This document shows, piece by piece, positions 25,239-32,377 of a DNA stretch of 41,489 nt. Below the pieces are notes generated by a model, which was not told where the DNA came from, made no database searches, and was given only the letters and a program-made list of their open reading frames with translations. The stretch comes from Sphingomonas endophytica. GTDB lineage: Bacteria > Pseudomonadota > Alphaproteobacteria > Sphingomonadales > Sphingomonadaceae. The DNA lies in NCBI RefSeq assembly GCF_014199415.1, contig NZ_JACIJN010000016.1, positions 1 to 41,489 of the forward strand. The letters run 5' to 3'. Each line of letters opens with the position of its first letter. Positions within the stretch are counted from its first letter, which is position 1. A program made the position numbers and the translations under genes.

Positions 25239-25928
25239 ATGGCCGACGACGAGACGCGCGCGCTGGATGCGAAGGGGCACCGCGCCCGGCTGCGCGCGCG
25301 GTTGCTGGCCGACCCCGAGGGGCTGCTCGACCACGAACTGCTCGAATACCTGCTGGCGCTTGCGATCCCGCGGCAGGATACCAAGCCGCTCGCGAAGCGG
25401 CTGCTGGAGAGATTCGGCCATTTGCCGGGCATCTTCTCCGCCGATCCCGCCGTGCTGGCGCAAGTCGATGGGATCGGCGAGACCAGCGTCGCGGCCATTC
25501 GCATCGCGCACGCAACCGCGATCCGGCTGGTGCGCGCCCGTGCGCGCGCGGCGCCGGTGCTGTCGAACTGGCAGGCGCTGTCGGATTATCTTCATGCCGA
25601 TATGGCGCACGACATGGTCGAACGGTTCCGCGTGCTGCATCTAAATACCCGCAACATGCTCGTCCGCGACGAGGTGATGGCGCACGGCACGATCGATCAG
25701 GCGGCCGTTCACGTGCGCGAGGTCATCAAGCGTGCGCTCGATTTCGGGTCGGCGGCGCTGATCCTCGTCCACAACCATCCGTCTGGCGATCCCTCGCCGA
25801 GCCGCGCGGATATCGAGATCACCCGCGCGATCATCGCCGCGGCCAAGCCGCTCGACATCGCGGTCCACGATCACCTGATCGTCGGGCTGAACGGGCAGGT
25901 CAGTCTGCGCGCCAAGGGACTGATCTGA
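25239..25928 (+). CDS. radC: RadC family JAB-domain protein
   Basis: This 229-aa protein has an N-terminal helix-hairpin-helix-like part (VDGIGETSVAAI, about 77-88) and a C-terminal JAB/MPN metalloprotease-like fold with the zinc motif HNHPSGDPSPSRAD (His178, His180, Asp191) intact. RadC proteins are widespread and linked to DNA repair or mobile elements by association; E. coli RadC has no confirmed repair role. The ATG at 25239 was chosen because the longer open frame (from 24744) runs antisense through ydbH. It converges with phzF, with 3 nt between the stop codons. Confidence 0.94.
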   Translation: MADDETRALDAKGHRARLRARLLADPEGLLDHELLEYLLALAIPRQDTKPLAKRLLERFGHLPGIFSADPAVLAQVDGIGETSVAAIRIAHATAIRLVRARARAAPVLSNWQALSDYLHADMAHDMVERFRVLHLNTRNMLVRDEVMAHGTIDQAAVHVREVIKRALDFGSAALILVHNHPSGDPSPSRADIEITRAIIAAAKPLDIAVHDHLIVGLNGQVSLRAKGLI

Positions 25929-25935
25929 CGATCAG
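25920..25935. other. Palindrome spanning the radC and phzF stop codons
   Basis: CTGATC (25920-25925) pairs with GATCAG (25930-25935) around TGAC, and both genes' stop codons fall within it. It may give a small bidirectional hairpin, but there is no T-run and the stem is short. Confidence 0.3.
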
Positions 25936-26726
25936 GGCAGCAAAAAGGTGCCTTCGATGGTGGTGACGCACGTCCCGCTGAGCACCACCCGCTTGTTGTC
26001 GAGGCGGCAGCCGAGCCGCCCGCCGCGCGCACTGGCCTGAACGGCGGAGAAAGCGTCGCGGCCCAGTCGCTTCGCCCAATAAGGCACGACGACCGCATGC
26101 GCGCTGCCGGTGACGGGGTCTTCGGGGATGCCGAACGCCGGGGTGAAGGCGCGGCTGACGATGTCGCTGGTGTCGCCGGGCGCGGTGACGATCACCAGCA
26201 ACCGCCCCTCCTGTTCCAACGCGCGCTGGTCCGGCGCGCAGGCGCGCACCGCCGCTTCATCGGCGAGCACCGCGACCGCATAGCCACCATCGCGCCACAG
26301 CGTCTCCGCGGGCGTGACGCCCAGCGCGGCCACGACACCGGGGAGGTCGCGCGGCGCCGGCGCCAAGGCCGGGAGCGCCAGGGCATAGCCCGCCCCGTCG
26401 CGCGCGACCTCCAGCACGCCCGATTGACGCGTCGCGAAGCGGACACGCGCGCGGTCGGGGTCGGAGGCAAGCACGACATGACCGCTGGCCAGCGTCGCAT
26501 GGCCGCACAAGGCGATCTCAGCGGTCGGGGTGAACCAGCGCAATTCGTAATCCGCCGAGCCGCTGGCATCGGGAACCAGGAATGCGGTTTCGGACAGGTT
26601 GTTCTCCTGCGCGATTCGCAGCAGCGTCGCATCGTCGAGCCACGCCGACAGCGGCATCACCGCCGCCGGATTGCCCTCGAACGCCTGCGCCGCGAAGGCA
26701 TCGACCTGCGTGAAGGGAATACGCAT
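25932..26726 (-). CDS. PhzF family isomerase/epimerase-like protein
   Basis: This 264-aa protein has the PhzF fold of two DapF-like halves. Visible are VDAFAAQAFEGNPAAV, the catalytic glutamate (Glu46 in NLSETAFL), LCGHATLASGHV, and EDPVTGSAH in the second half. The family includes phenazine pathway isomerase PhzF, but no other phenazine genes are present and most homologues have unknown substrates. ATG at 26726 with AGGAAG 9 nt upstream was chosen over the upstream frame. It follows the CDF gene by 13 nt and ends the pdxH-CDF-phzF operon. Confidence 0.92.
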   Translation of the reverse strand: MRIPFTQVDAFAAQAFEGNPAAVMPLSAWLDDATLLRIAQENNLSETAFLVPDASGSADYELRWFTPTAEIALCGHATLASGHVVLASDPDRARVRFATRQSGVLEVARDGAGYALALPALAPAPRDLPGVVAALGVTPAETLWRDGGYAVAVLADEAAVRACAPDQRALEQEGRLLVIVTAPGDTSDIVSRAFTPAFGIPEDPVTGSAHAVVVPYWAKRLGRDAFSAVQASARGGRLGCRLDNKRVVLSGTCVTTIEGTFLLP

Positions 26727-26739
26727 CGGCGGTAGCTTC

Positions 26740-27687
26740 CTAAAGGCGTTTCGAGAACCAATGCGGCGTGACGTCCGCCTCGACCAGCGGGTTGTCGGTA
26801 TCGACATGGCCCTCGGGATCGAGGTGGATCAGCGTCTCGACGCGCGGGAAGGTGTCGCGGAGCGCGCGCTCGACGCGCTCGACGATGTCGTGCGCGTCGC
26901 GGACCGACAGCGCGGCATCGACCTCCATGTGGAATTGCGCGAAATCGTGGCTGCCGGCGCGGCGCGTACGGAAATCGTGAATGCCGCGGATGCCGGGCTG
27001 ACGCGCGGCAACCTCCATGAAGGCGGCGCGCTGCGCCTCCGGCCACTCCTTGTCCATCAGCATGTCGATCGCCTGACTCGACGCCTGGAACGCGCCCCAC
27101 ACCAGCCAGGCCGCGATCGCGATGCCGAACACCGGGTCGGCCCCGGAGATGCCGACATATTGATCGAGCACCAACGCCGCAATCACCGCGACGTTGAGCA
27201 GCATATCCGATTGATAATGGACGTTATCGGCCATGATCGCGATCGAGCCGGTCTGGCGGATGATGCTGCGTTGATAGGCGAGCAGCGCGAAGGTCGCGAC
27301 GATCGCCGCGATCGACACGCCGATCCCCAGCCCGGCATCCTCGTTGGCGACGGGATCCGAGAAACGCCGGATCGCCTGCACCGCGATCCCGATCGCCGAA
27401 GCGGTGATGAGCACGACCTGAAACAGCGCCGCCAACGCCTCCGCCTTACCATGGCCGAAGCGATGGTCATGGTCGGCGGGCTCGGCCGCCAGCTTGACGC
27501 CGTACAGGGTGACGAGGCTGGCGAGCAGGTCGAGCCCGGTGTCCGCCAGGCTGCCCAGCATCGCGACCGATCCGGTATGCCACGCGGCATAGGCCTTCAC
27601 GATCAACAGCGTACAGGCCATCGCCACGCTGGCCAGCGCGGCCTGCATCGCGAGCGGAATGACGCGGCGGCGTTCGTCGCGTGTCAT
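26740..27687 (-). CDS. Cation diffusion facilitator (FieF-like)
   Basis: This 315-aa inner-membrane metal/proton antiporter has six membrane helices and a C-terminal cytoplasmic domain. The helix 2 metal site appears as GSLADTGLDLLAS, followed by DHDHRFGHGKAEALAAL; the helix 5 site is NVHYQSDMLLN. The usual DxxxD arrangement reads D-T-G-L-D in helix 2 and H-Y-Q-S-D in helix 5, which points to Zn2+/Fe2+/Cd2+ handling as in FieF. The C-terminal domain keeps the HDFRTRRAGSHDFAQFHMEVD stretch with metal-site histidines. Its ATG overlaps the pdxH stop (ATGA). Confidence 0.94.
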   Translation of the reverse strand: MTRDERRRVIPLAMQAALASVAMACTLLIVKAYAAWHTGSVAMLGSLADTGLDLLASLVTLYGVKLAAEPADHDHRFGHGKAEALAALFQVVLITASAIGIAVQAIRRFSDPVANEDAGLGIGVSIAAIVATFALLAYQRSIIRQTGSIAIMADNVHYQSDMLLNVAVIAALVLDQYVGISGADPVFGIAIAAWLVWGAFQASSQAIDMLMDKEWPEAQRAAFMEVAARQPGIRGIHDFRTRRAGSHDFAQFHMEVDAALSVRDAHDIVERVERALRDTFPRVETLIHLDPEGHVDTDNPLVEADVTPHWFSKRL

Positions 27688-28265
27688 GGGAACAGCAATC
27701 CCTCGCGCCACCCGCCCTGTTCGTCGACGGTGAACACGCGCCGTTCATGCAGGCGATGCGCGCGGTCGTGCCAGAATTCGAAATGAACGGGCGTCACGCG
27801 ATAGCCGCCCCAATCGGGCGGACGCGGCACGTCCTGCCCGTCGAAGCGCGCCTTCATCTCCGCGAATCGTGCCTCGAACGTGGCGCGATCGTCGAGCGGT
27901 CGCGACTGTTCGGACGCCCAGGCACCGAGCTGCGAGTCGCGGCCGCGACTGGCGAAATAGGCGTCGCTCTCCGCATCGGTGGCGTGGCTGACCGCGCCCT
28001 CGATCCGGATTTGCCGTCGCAACGACTTCCAGTGGAAGAGCAACGCCGCCTGCGCATTGGCGGCGAGATCGCCCGCCTTGCGGCTGCCGCGGTTGGTATA
28101 GAAGACGAAGCCGTCCGAACCATGCCCCTTCAGCAGCACCATCCGCACCGACGGACGACCGCGGGCATCGGCAGTCGCGAGCGCCATCGCATTGGGATCG
28201 TTCAATTCGCTGTCGCGCGCTTCGGCGAACCAGCGGTCGAACAAGGAAAAGGGATCATCGGCCAT
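27684..28265 (-). CDS. pdxH: Pyridoxamine 5'-phosphate oxidase
   Basis: This 193-aa FMN enzyme oxidises pyridoxamine or pyridoxine 5'-phosphate to PLP in the salvage and final synthesis steps. It shows DPNAMALATAD, RPSVRMVLLKGHGSDGFVFY with the FMN-binding residues, NRGSRKAGDLAANAQAALLF, WKSLRRQIRIEG, SRGRDSQLGAWAS and the C-terminal HFEFWHDRAHRLHERRVF. Length is usual. ATG at 28265 fits the family start better than 28304. It is first in the pdxH-CDF-phzF operon and diverges from parDE. Confidence 0.96.
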   Translation of the reverse strand: MADDPFSLFDRWFAEARDSELNDPNAMALATADARGRPSVRMVLLKGHGSDGFVFYTNRGSRKAGDLAANAQAALLFHWKSLRRQIRIEGAVSHATDAESDAYFASRGRDSQLGAWASEQSRPLDDRATFEARFAEMKARFDGQDVPRPPDWGGYRVTPVHFEFWHDRAHRLHERRVFTVDEQGGWREGLLFP

Positions 28266-28303
28266 GGCGGCGCTCTTACCGCGACTGCGGGGAAAGGTCA
28301 TCA

Positions 28304-28332
28304 TTGTCGTTGGGGGTGGTATTGATTATTAT
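28304..28332 (+). promoter_or_regulatory. parDE promoter with probable operator
   Basis: TTGTCG (28304-28309) is followed after exactly 17 nt by TATTAT (28327-28332), a near-consensus promoter 17 nt before the parD start. TGATTATTATCA (28323-28334) has inverted TGAT/ATCA arms over the -10, the expected kind of site for autorepression by the antitoxin. GGAGGTGA (28339-28346), a perfect anti-SD match, follows. Confidence 0.65.
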
Positions 28333-28349
28333 CACCATGGAGGTGACTT

Positions 28350-28601
28350 ATGGCGAGCAGCGTAAAACTTGGCGACCGGCTGGAAAGCTACGTCGATAAA
28401 CTGGTGGAGAAGGGTCGCTACGGATCGCGTAGCGAGGTACTCCGCGAAGGCGTGCGGCTCGTCCACGAACGCGAGGCATGGCTGGAGATGGTGCAGGCGC
28501 AGGTGAACGAAGGTCTGGCCGACGTCGACGCCGGGCGGGTCATAAGCCTTGATCAAGCATTCGACGACCTTGCAGACCGATATCGGCAATGGCCTCGGTA
28601 A
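28350..28601 (+). CDS. parD: ParD-type antitoxin
   Basis: This 83-aa antitoxin has an N-terminal ribbon-helix-helix (SSVKLGDRLESYVDKLVEKG, GSRSEVLREGVRLVHERE) for DNA binding and an acidic C-terminal tail (NEGLADVDAGRVISLDQAFD) to neutralise the toxin. It has a perfect Shine-Dalgarno and its own promoter. The last 13 nt overlap parE. Homologues repress their own promoter, alone or with ParE. The pair sits directly before the NHEJ genes. Confidence 0.93.
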   Translation: MASSVKLGDRLESYVDKLVEKGRYGSRSEVLREGVRLVHEREAWLEMVQAQVNEGLADVDAGRVISLDQAFDDLADRYRQWPR

Positions 28602-28876
28602 GCCTGTCGCGGCGTGCGCAGACCAATTTGCGCGATCTCGCCGACTGGATCGCGCGCGACAATCCTGATGCCGCGCTCTCCTTCATCACCGAGCTGCGCG
28701 TCGCTTGTACCGAGCTAAGTATTTTTCCCCGTCGCTTTCCGAAAGCGCCCCAGCTCGGCACCGGCATAAGACGGCGCACTTTTCGCAACTACCACATCAT
28801 CTATCGCCTTCAGGGCGAAGATGTCGTGATCGTCGCGATCGTTCATGCCGCGCGCGATCCGAACATGTCTTTCTGA
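28589..28876 (+). CDS. parE: ParE/RelE-superfamily toxin
   Basis: This 95-aa protein has the ParE fold: SLSRRAQTNLRDLADWIARDNPDAAL at the N-terminus, then IFPRRFPKAPQLGTGIRRRTFRNYHIIYRL and a closing VVIVAIVHAARDP. ParE members usually poison DNA gyrase; this cannot be confirmed from sequence. It starts inside parD (13-nt overlap), so it is translationally coupled. It ends 62 nt before ku with no obvious terminator, so read-through into the repair genes is possible. Confidence 0.93.
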   Translation: MASVSLSRRAQTNLRDLADWIARDNPDAALSFITELRVACTELSIFPRRFPKAPQLGTGIRRRTFRNYHIIYRLQGEDVVIVAIVHAARDPNMSF

Positions 28877-28938
28877 TCCGATCGGAACCCCCGCCTTGCC
28901 CGACGATTGAATCGCCTTCGCAACGAGAGGCTGATCCG

Positions 28939-29832
28939 ATGGCGGCGCGCGCATATTGGCAGGGGCAGATCCGGTTGGCGCTGGTGTCGATTCCGGTCGA
29001 AATCTACTCCGCCACCAAGTCCGGGGCGCAGGTGGCCTTTCACCAGATCCACGAACCCAGCGGGCAGCGGATCAAATATGAGAAGGTCGCGCCCGGCGTC
29101 GGACCGGTCGACACCGACGAGATCATGAAGGGCTTCGAGATCGAGAAAGGCGAGTACGTCCTGCTCGAACAGGACGAGATCGATGCGGTCAAGCTCGAGT
29201 CCAAGAAGACGCTGGAACTGACGCAGTTCGTCGACGCGCATGAGATCGACGTGCTCTATTACGAGAAGCCTTATTTCGTCGTTCCCGCCGACGATCTCGC
29301 CGAGGAAGCGTTCATCGTGCTGCGCGAGGCGCTGCGCCGGACCAAGAAGGTCGGGCTCGGGCAACTCGCGATGCGCGGGCGCGAATATGTCGTCAGCCTC
29401 AAGCCGTGCGGGCGCGGGATGATCCTCGAGACACTGCGCTACGCCGACGAGGTGCACCGCGCGCAGGGCTATTTCCGCGACATTCCCGATGACCAGCCCG
29501 ATGCCGACTTGCTCGATCTCGCCGAGGCGCTGATCGAGAAGAAGGCCGCCGCCTTCGACCCGGCCGAGTTCCACGACCGCTATGTCGATGCGCTGAAAGA
29601 CCTGATCGAGCGCAAGCGCAAGGCGAAGGGCCGCAAGATCATCGAGGACAAGGGCGACGATGGCGCACGCTCGGTATCGAACGTCGTCGACCTGATGGCG
29701 GCGCTCAAGAAGTCGATGGAGGGCAAGGGCGGCGCCACGGAAAAGAAGACCGCGACGCGCAAGCCCGCAACCCGCAAGCCGGCGGCCAAGGCGTCGACCG
29801 GCAAGGCATCGACGGCGAAGAAACGTGCTTGA
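28939..29832 (+). CDS. ku: Ku protein (non-homologous end joining)
   Basis: This 297-aa prokaryotic Ku forms a homodimeric ring on DNA ends and recruits LigD. The single Ku beta-barrel core runs from about residue 5 to 250 (YWQGQIRLALVSIPVEIYSA, HQIHEPSGQRIKYEKVAPG, EIDVLYYEKPYFVVP), followed by a Lys/Ala/Thr-rich tail (KKTATRKPATRKPAAKAS) that binds DNA non-specifically. ATG at 28939 with GAGAGG upstream was chosen; a longer frame from 28705 is antisense to nothing but overlaps parE out of frame. ligD begins 27 nt after its stop. Confidence 0.96.
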   Translation: MAARAYWQGQIRLALVSIPVEIYSATKSGAQVAFHQIHEPSGQRIKYEKVAPGVGPVDTDEIMKGFEIEKGEYVLLEQDEIDAVKLESKKTLELTQFVDAHEIDVLYYEKPYFVVPADDLAEEAFIVLREALRRTKKVGLGQLAMRGREYVVSLKPCGRGMILETLRYADEVHRAQGYFRDIPDDQPDADLLDLAEALIEKKAAAFDPAEFHDRYVDALKDLIERKRKAKGRKIIEDKGDDGARSVSNVVDLMAALKKSMEGKGGATEKKTATRKPATRKPAAKASTGKASTAKKRA

Positions 29833-29859
29833 GCCGCACGGCCATGACGGGAGGATCGG

Positions 29860-32298
29860 GTGACGACCGATCCGCTCGCCTCCTATAACGCCAAGCGCGA
29901 TTTCGCGAAGACCGCCGAGCCGGCGGGGACGCTCGCGCCGGGCAAGGGCAACAGCTTCATCGTCCAGAAGCATGATGCGACGCGGCTGCACTGGGACTTT
30001 CGGCTGGAGGTCGATGGCGTCCTGAAAAGCTGGGCGGTGACGCGCGGCCCGAGCCTCGACCCGAACGAGAAACGCCTCGCGGTGCGGACCGAGGATCACC
30101 CTCTCTCCTATGCCACCTTCGAGGGGACGATCCCGGCGGGGGAATATGGTGGCGGGACGGTGATGTTGTGGGACCGGGGGACCTGGTCGCCGGTCAAGGG
30201 GAAGAGCGCCGCCGACATCGACAAGGGCCACCTCCACTTCATCCTCGACGGCGAGCGGATGAAGGGCGAGTGGCTGCTGATCCGGCTGCGCCCGCGCGGC
30301 AAGGAGAAGCGCGAGAACTGGCTGTTGCGCAAGATCGAGGACGCCGAGGCCGGCGGCACCGACATCTTGGTCGAGACCGCGCTGACCAGCGTCGCGACCG
30401 GTCGGACGATGCAGGAGATTGCCGAGGGAAAGAAGGCAAAGGCAGCCCCGCGCACGGGCAGTCGCACGAAGCCGGGGCCGGCGAGGAAGCGCAGCGCCAC
30501 CAAGGCGCCCGCCTTTGAGCCGCCGCAGCTTTGCACGCTGGTCGATCACGTCCCGACCGGCGGCGAATGGATCCATGAGGTCAAATATGACGGCTATCGC
30601 GCGCTGATCGCGATCGGCGGCGGGACGGCCAAGGTCTACACGCGCAGCGGACTCGACTGGAGCGACAAATTCGCCGGCATCGCCGAAGCCGCCGCCGCGC
30701 TCTCCGCGACGACCGCGCTGATCGATGGCGAGATCGTCGCCTTCAAGGATGGCCGTCCCGATTTCTCAACGCTGAAGGATGCGATCGGCAGCGGCGGCGC
30801 GATGACGCTGTTCGCGTTCGACCTGCTCGAAGTCGACGGCGAAGATCTGCGCGAGCAGCCCAATGTCGCGCGCAAGGAGCGGCTGCGCGCGCTGGTCGGC
30901 GAGGGCGAGGAGCGGTTGCGCTTCGCCGAGCATATCGTCGGATCCGGCGAGCAATTGTTCGAGACGATGTGCCGCGAGGGCTATGAGGGTGTCGTCTCCA
31001 AACGCGCCGATGCGCCGTATCGCGGGCGACGCACCCAGTCGTGGCTGAAGATCAAGTGCATCCGGCGGCAGGAGTTCGTGATCGTCGGCTGGCTGCCCTC
31101 CACCAAGTCGCGCGGTCTGCGCTCGCTGCTGCTCGGCGTGCATGACGGCGACACGCTGCGCTATGCCGGCAAGGTCGGCACCGGCTTCGATGCGGCGATG
31201 ATGGACGAGTTGCGGACGCGGCTGGACAAACTGTCGCGCAAGACCGCCACCGTCGACGCGCCGCGCGCCGCGGTCAAAGGCGCGCAGTGGGTGAAGCCTG
31301 AGCTGGTCGCCGAAGTCGCGTTCGCCGAAGTGACGCCCGATGGCGTGTTGCGCCATTCCAGCTTCATCGGGCTGCGCGGCGACAAGCCGGCGGCGGAGGT
31401 GGTCGTCGAAGCGCCCGCCCCCACACCCAAGGTCGAGTCGCGGATCAAGGTCACCAATCGCGACCGCGTGATCTTCCCGGAGGGCAAGATCACCAAGGGG
31501 CAGTTGGCGGATTATTACGCCGCGATCGCGGGCATCATGCTGCCATGGGCCGGGCATCGGCCGATCAGTCTGGTGCGCTGCCCGCAGGGACGCGCGCGGC
31601 AATGCTTTTTCCAGAAGCATGACGCCGGATCGTTCGGCGACACCGTGCATCAGGTGCCGATCCGCGAGAAGGACGGCAGCACCGAAAACTACCTGTATGT
31701 CGAGGATGCCGACGGGCTGGTCGCGTGCGTGCAGATGGGGACGATCGAGTTCCACGGCTGGGGATCGCGCGTCGACGCGCTCGAACGCCCCGACCGGATG
31801 GTGTTCGACCTCGATCCCGACGAGGGCCTCGGCTTCGAGGAGACCAAGCGCGCCGCGGTTCACCTCAAGGAGCAGCTCGCCGAACTCGGGCTGGTCAGCT
31901 TCCCGCTGCTGTCGGGGGGCAAGGGCGTGCATGTCGTCGTCCCGCTGACCCCCAGGGCCGAATGGCCGGCGGTGCGCGACTTCGCCGAGCGGTTCGCCCG
32001 CGCGCTCGCCCATGCCGATCCGGAGCGGTTCGTGGCGGTGATGAGCAAGGCGAAGCGCAAGGGACGGATCTTCATCGACTATCTGCGCAACCAGCGCGGC
32101 GCGACCGCGATCATGCCCTATGCCGCGCGGGCACGCGCCGGTGCGCCTGTGGCGGCGCCGGTGTCGTGGACCGAGCTGCGCGATCTCGACAGCGCCGCGC
32201 ACTGGCACGTCGGCGATGCCGAGGCATTGATCGCGCGTGCGAACGGGCGGTCGCTGAAGGGCTGGGGCGTCGCCGATCAGGTGCTGCCTGACCTTTGA
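29860..32298 (+). CDS. ligD: Multifunctional ATP-dependent DNA ligase LigD
   Basis: This 812-aa enzyme has all three NHEJ domains in the order phosphoesterase-ligase-polymerase. The 3'-phosphoesterase (1-about 190) has QKHDATRLHWDFRLE (His38, His44, Asp46) and EDHPLSYATFEGTIPAGEYG (His80). The ligase (about 215-515) has the adenylated Lys242 in EVKYDGYR, then LIDGEIVAF, EGVVSKR and WLKIK. The primase-like polymerase (about 525-812) has metal-binding Asp650 and Asp652 (DLDPDEG), GGKGVHVVVP and Asp740. The linker is Lys/Arg/Pro-rich. The GTG start has GGGAGGA 5 nt upstream. With Ku it is a complete end-joining system. Confidence 0.97.
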   Translation: MTTDPLASYNAKRDFAKTAEPAGTLAPGKGNSFIVQKHDATRLHWDFRLEVDGVLKSWAVTRGPSLDPNEKRLAVRTEDHPLSYATFEGTIPAGEYGGGTVMLWDRGTWSPVKGKSAADIDKGHLHFILDGERMKGEWLLIRLRPRGKEKRENWLLRKIEDAEAGGTDILVETALTSVATGRTMQEIAEGKKAKAAPRTGSRTKPGPARKRSATKAPAFEPPQLCTLVDHVPTGGEWIHEVKYDGYRALIAIGGGTAKVYTRSGLDWSDKFAGIAEAAAALSATTALIDGEIVAFKDGRPDFSTLKDAIGSGGAMTLFAFDLLEVDGEDLREQPNVARKERLRALVGEGEERLRFAEHIVGSGEQLFETMCREGYEGVVSKRADAPYRGRRTQSWLKIKCIRRQEFVIVGWLPSTKSRGLRSLLLGVHDGDTLRYAGKVGTGFDAAMMDELRTRLDKLSRKTATVDAPRAAVKGAQWVKPELVAEVAFAEVTPDGVLRHSSFIGLRGDKPAAEVVVEAPAPTPKVESRIKVTNRDRVIFPEGKITKGQLADYYAAIAGIMLPWAGHRPISLVRCPQGRARQCFFQKHDAGSFGDTVHQVPIREKDGSTENYLYVEDADGLVACVQMGTIEFHGWGSRVDALERPDRMVFDLDPDEGLGFEETKRAAVHLKEQLAELGLVSFPLLSGGKGVHVVVPLTPRAEWPAVRDFAERFARALAHADPERFVAVMSKAKRKGRIFIDYLRNQRGATAIMPYAARARAGAPVAAPVSWTELRDLDSAAHWHVGDAEALIARANGRSLKGWGVADQVLPDL

Positions 32299-32301
32299 GA
32301 C

Positions 32302-32321
32302 CAATCGGTCGATTCCGATTG
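32302..32321 (+). terminator. Hairpin after ligD
   Basis: CAATCGG (32302-32308) and CCGATTG (32315-32321) form a perfect 7-bp stem with a TCGATT loop, 3 nt after the ligD stop. There is no T-tract, so termination is uncertain. Confidence 0.35.
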
Positions 32322-32362
32322 CTTAACCCGAAGGCCGCACTAGGGTCCGCCCCGGTTGGCTG

Positions 32363-32377
32363 AAGGAGGAACCGCTG
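32363..32377 (+). promoter_or_regulatory. Shine-Dalgarno leading to a CTG start
   Basis: AAGGAGGA (32363-32370) is a near-perfect ribosome binding site. The only codon at a fitting distance is CTG (32375-32377), 5 nt after GGAGG, in frame with the ATP-grasp gene. There is no ATG, GTG or TTG in this frame between the upstream TAA (32324-32326) and the ATG at 32456. Confidence 0.6.

Noticed and set aside
25932..26726. Phenazine biosynthesis cluster
   Set aside because: Only a PhzF-family gene is present; the neighbours are a metal transporter and pdxH, and PhzF homologues are widespread outside phenazine pathways.
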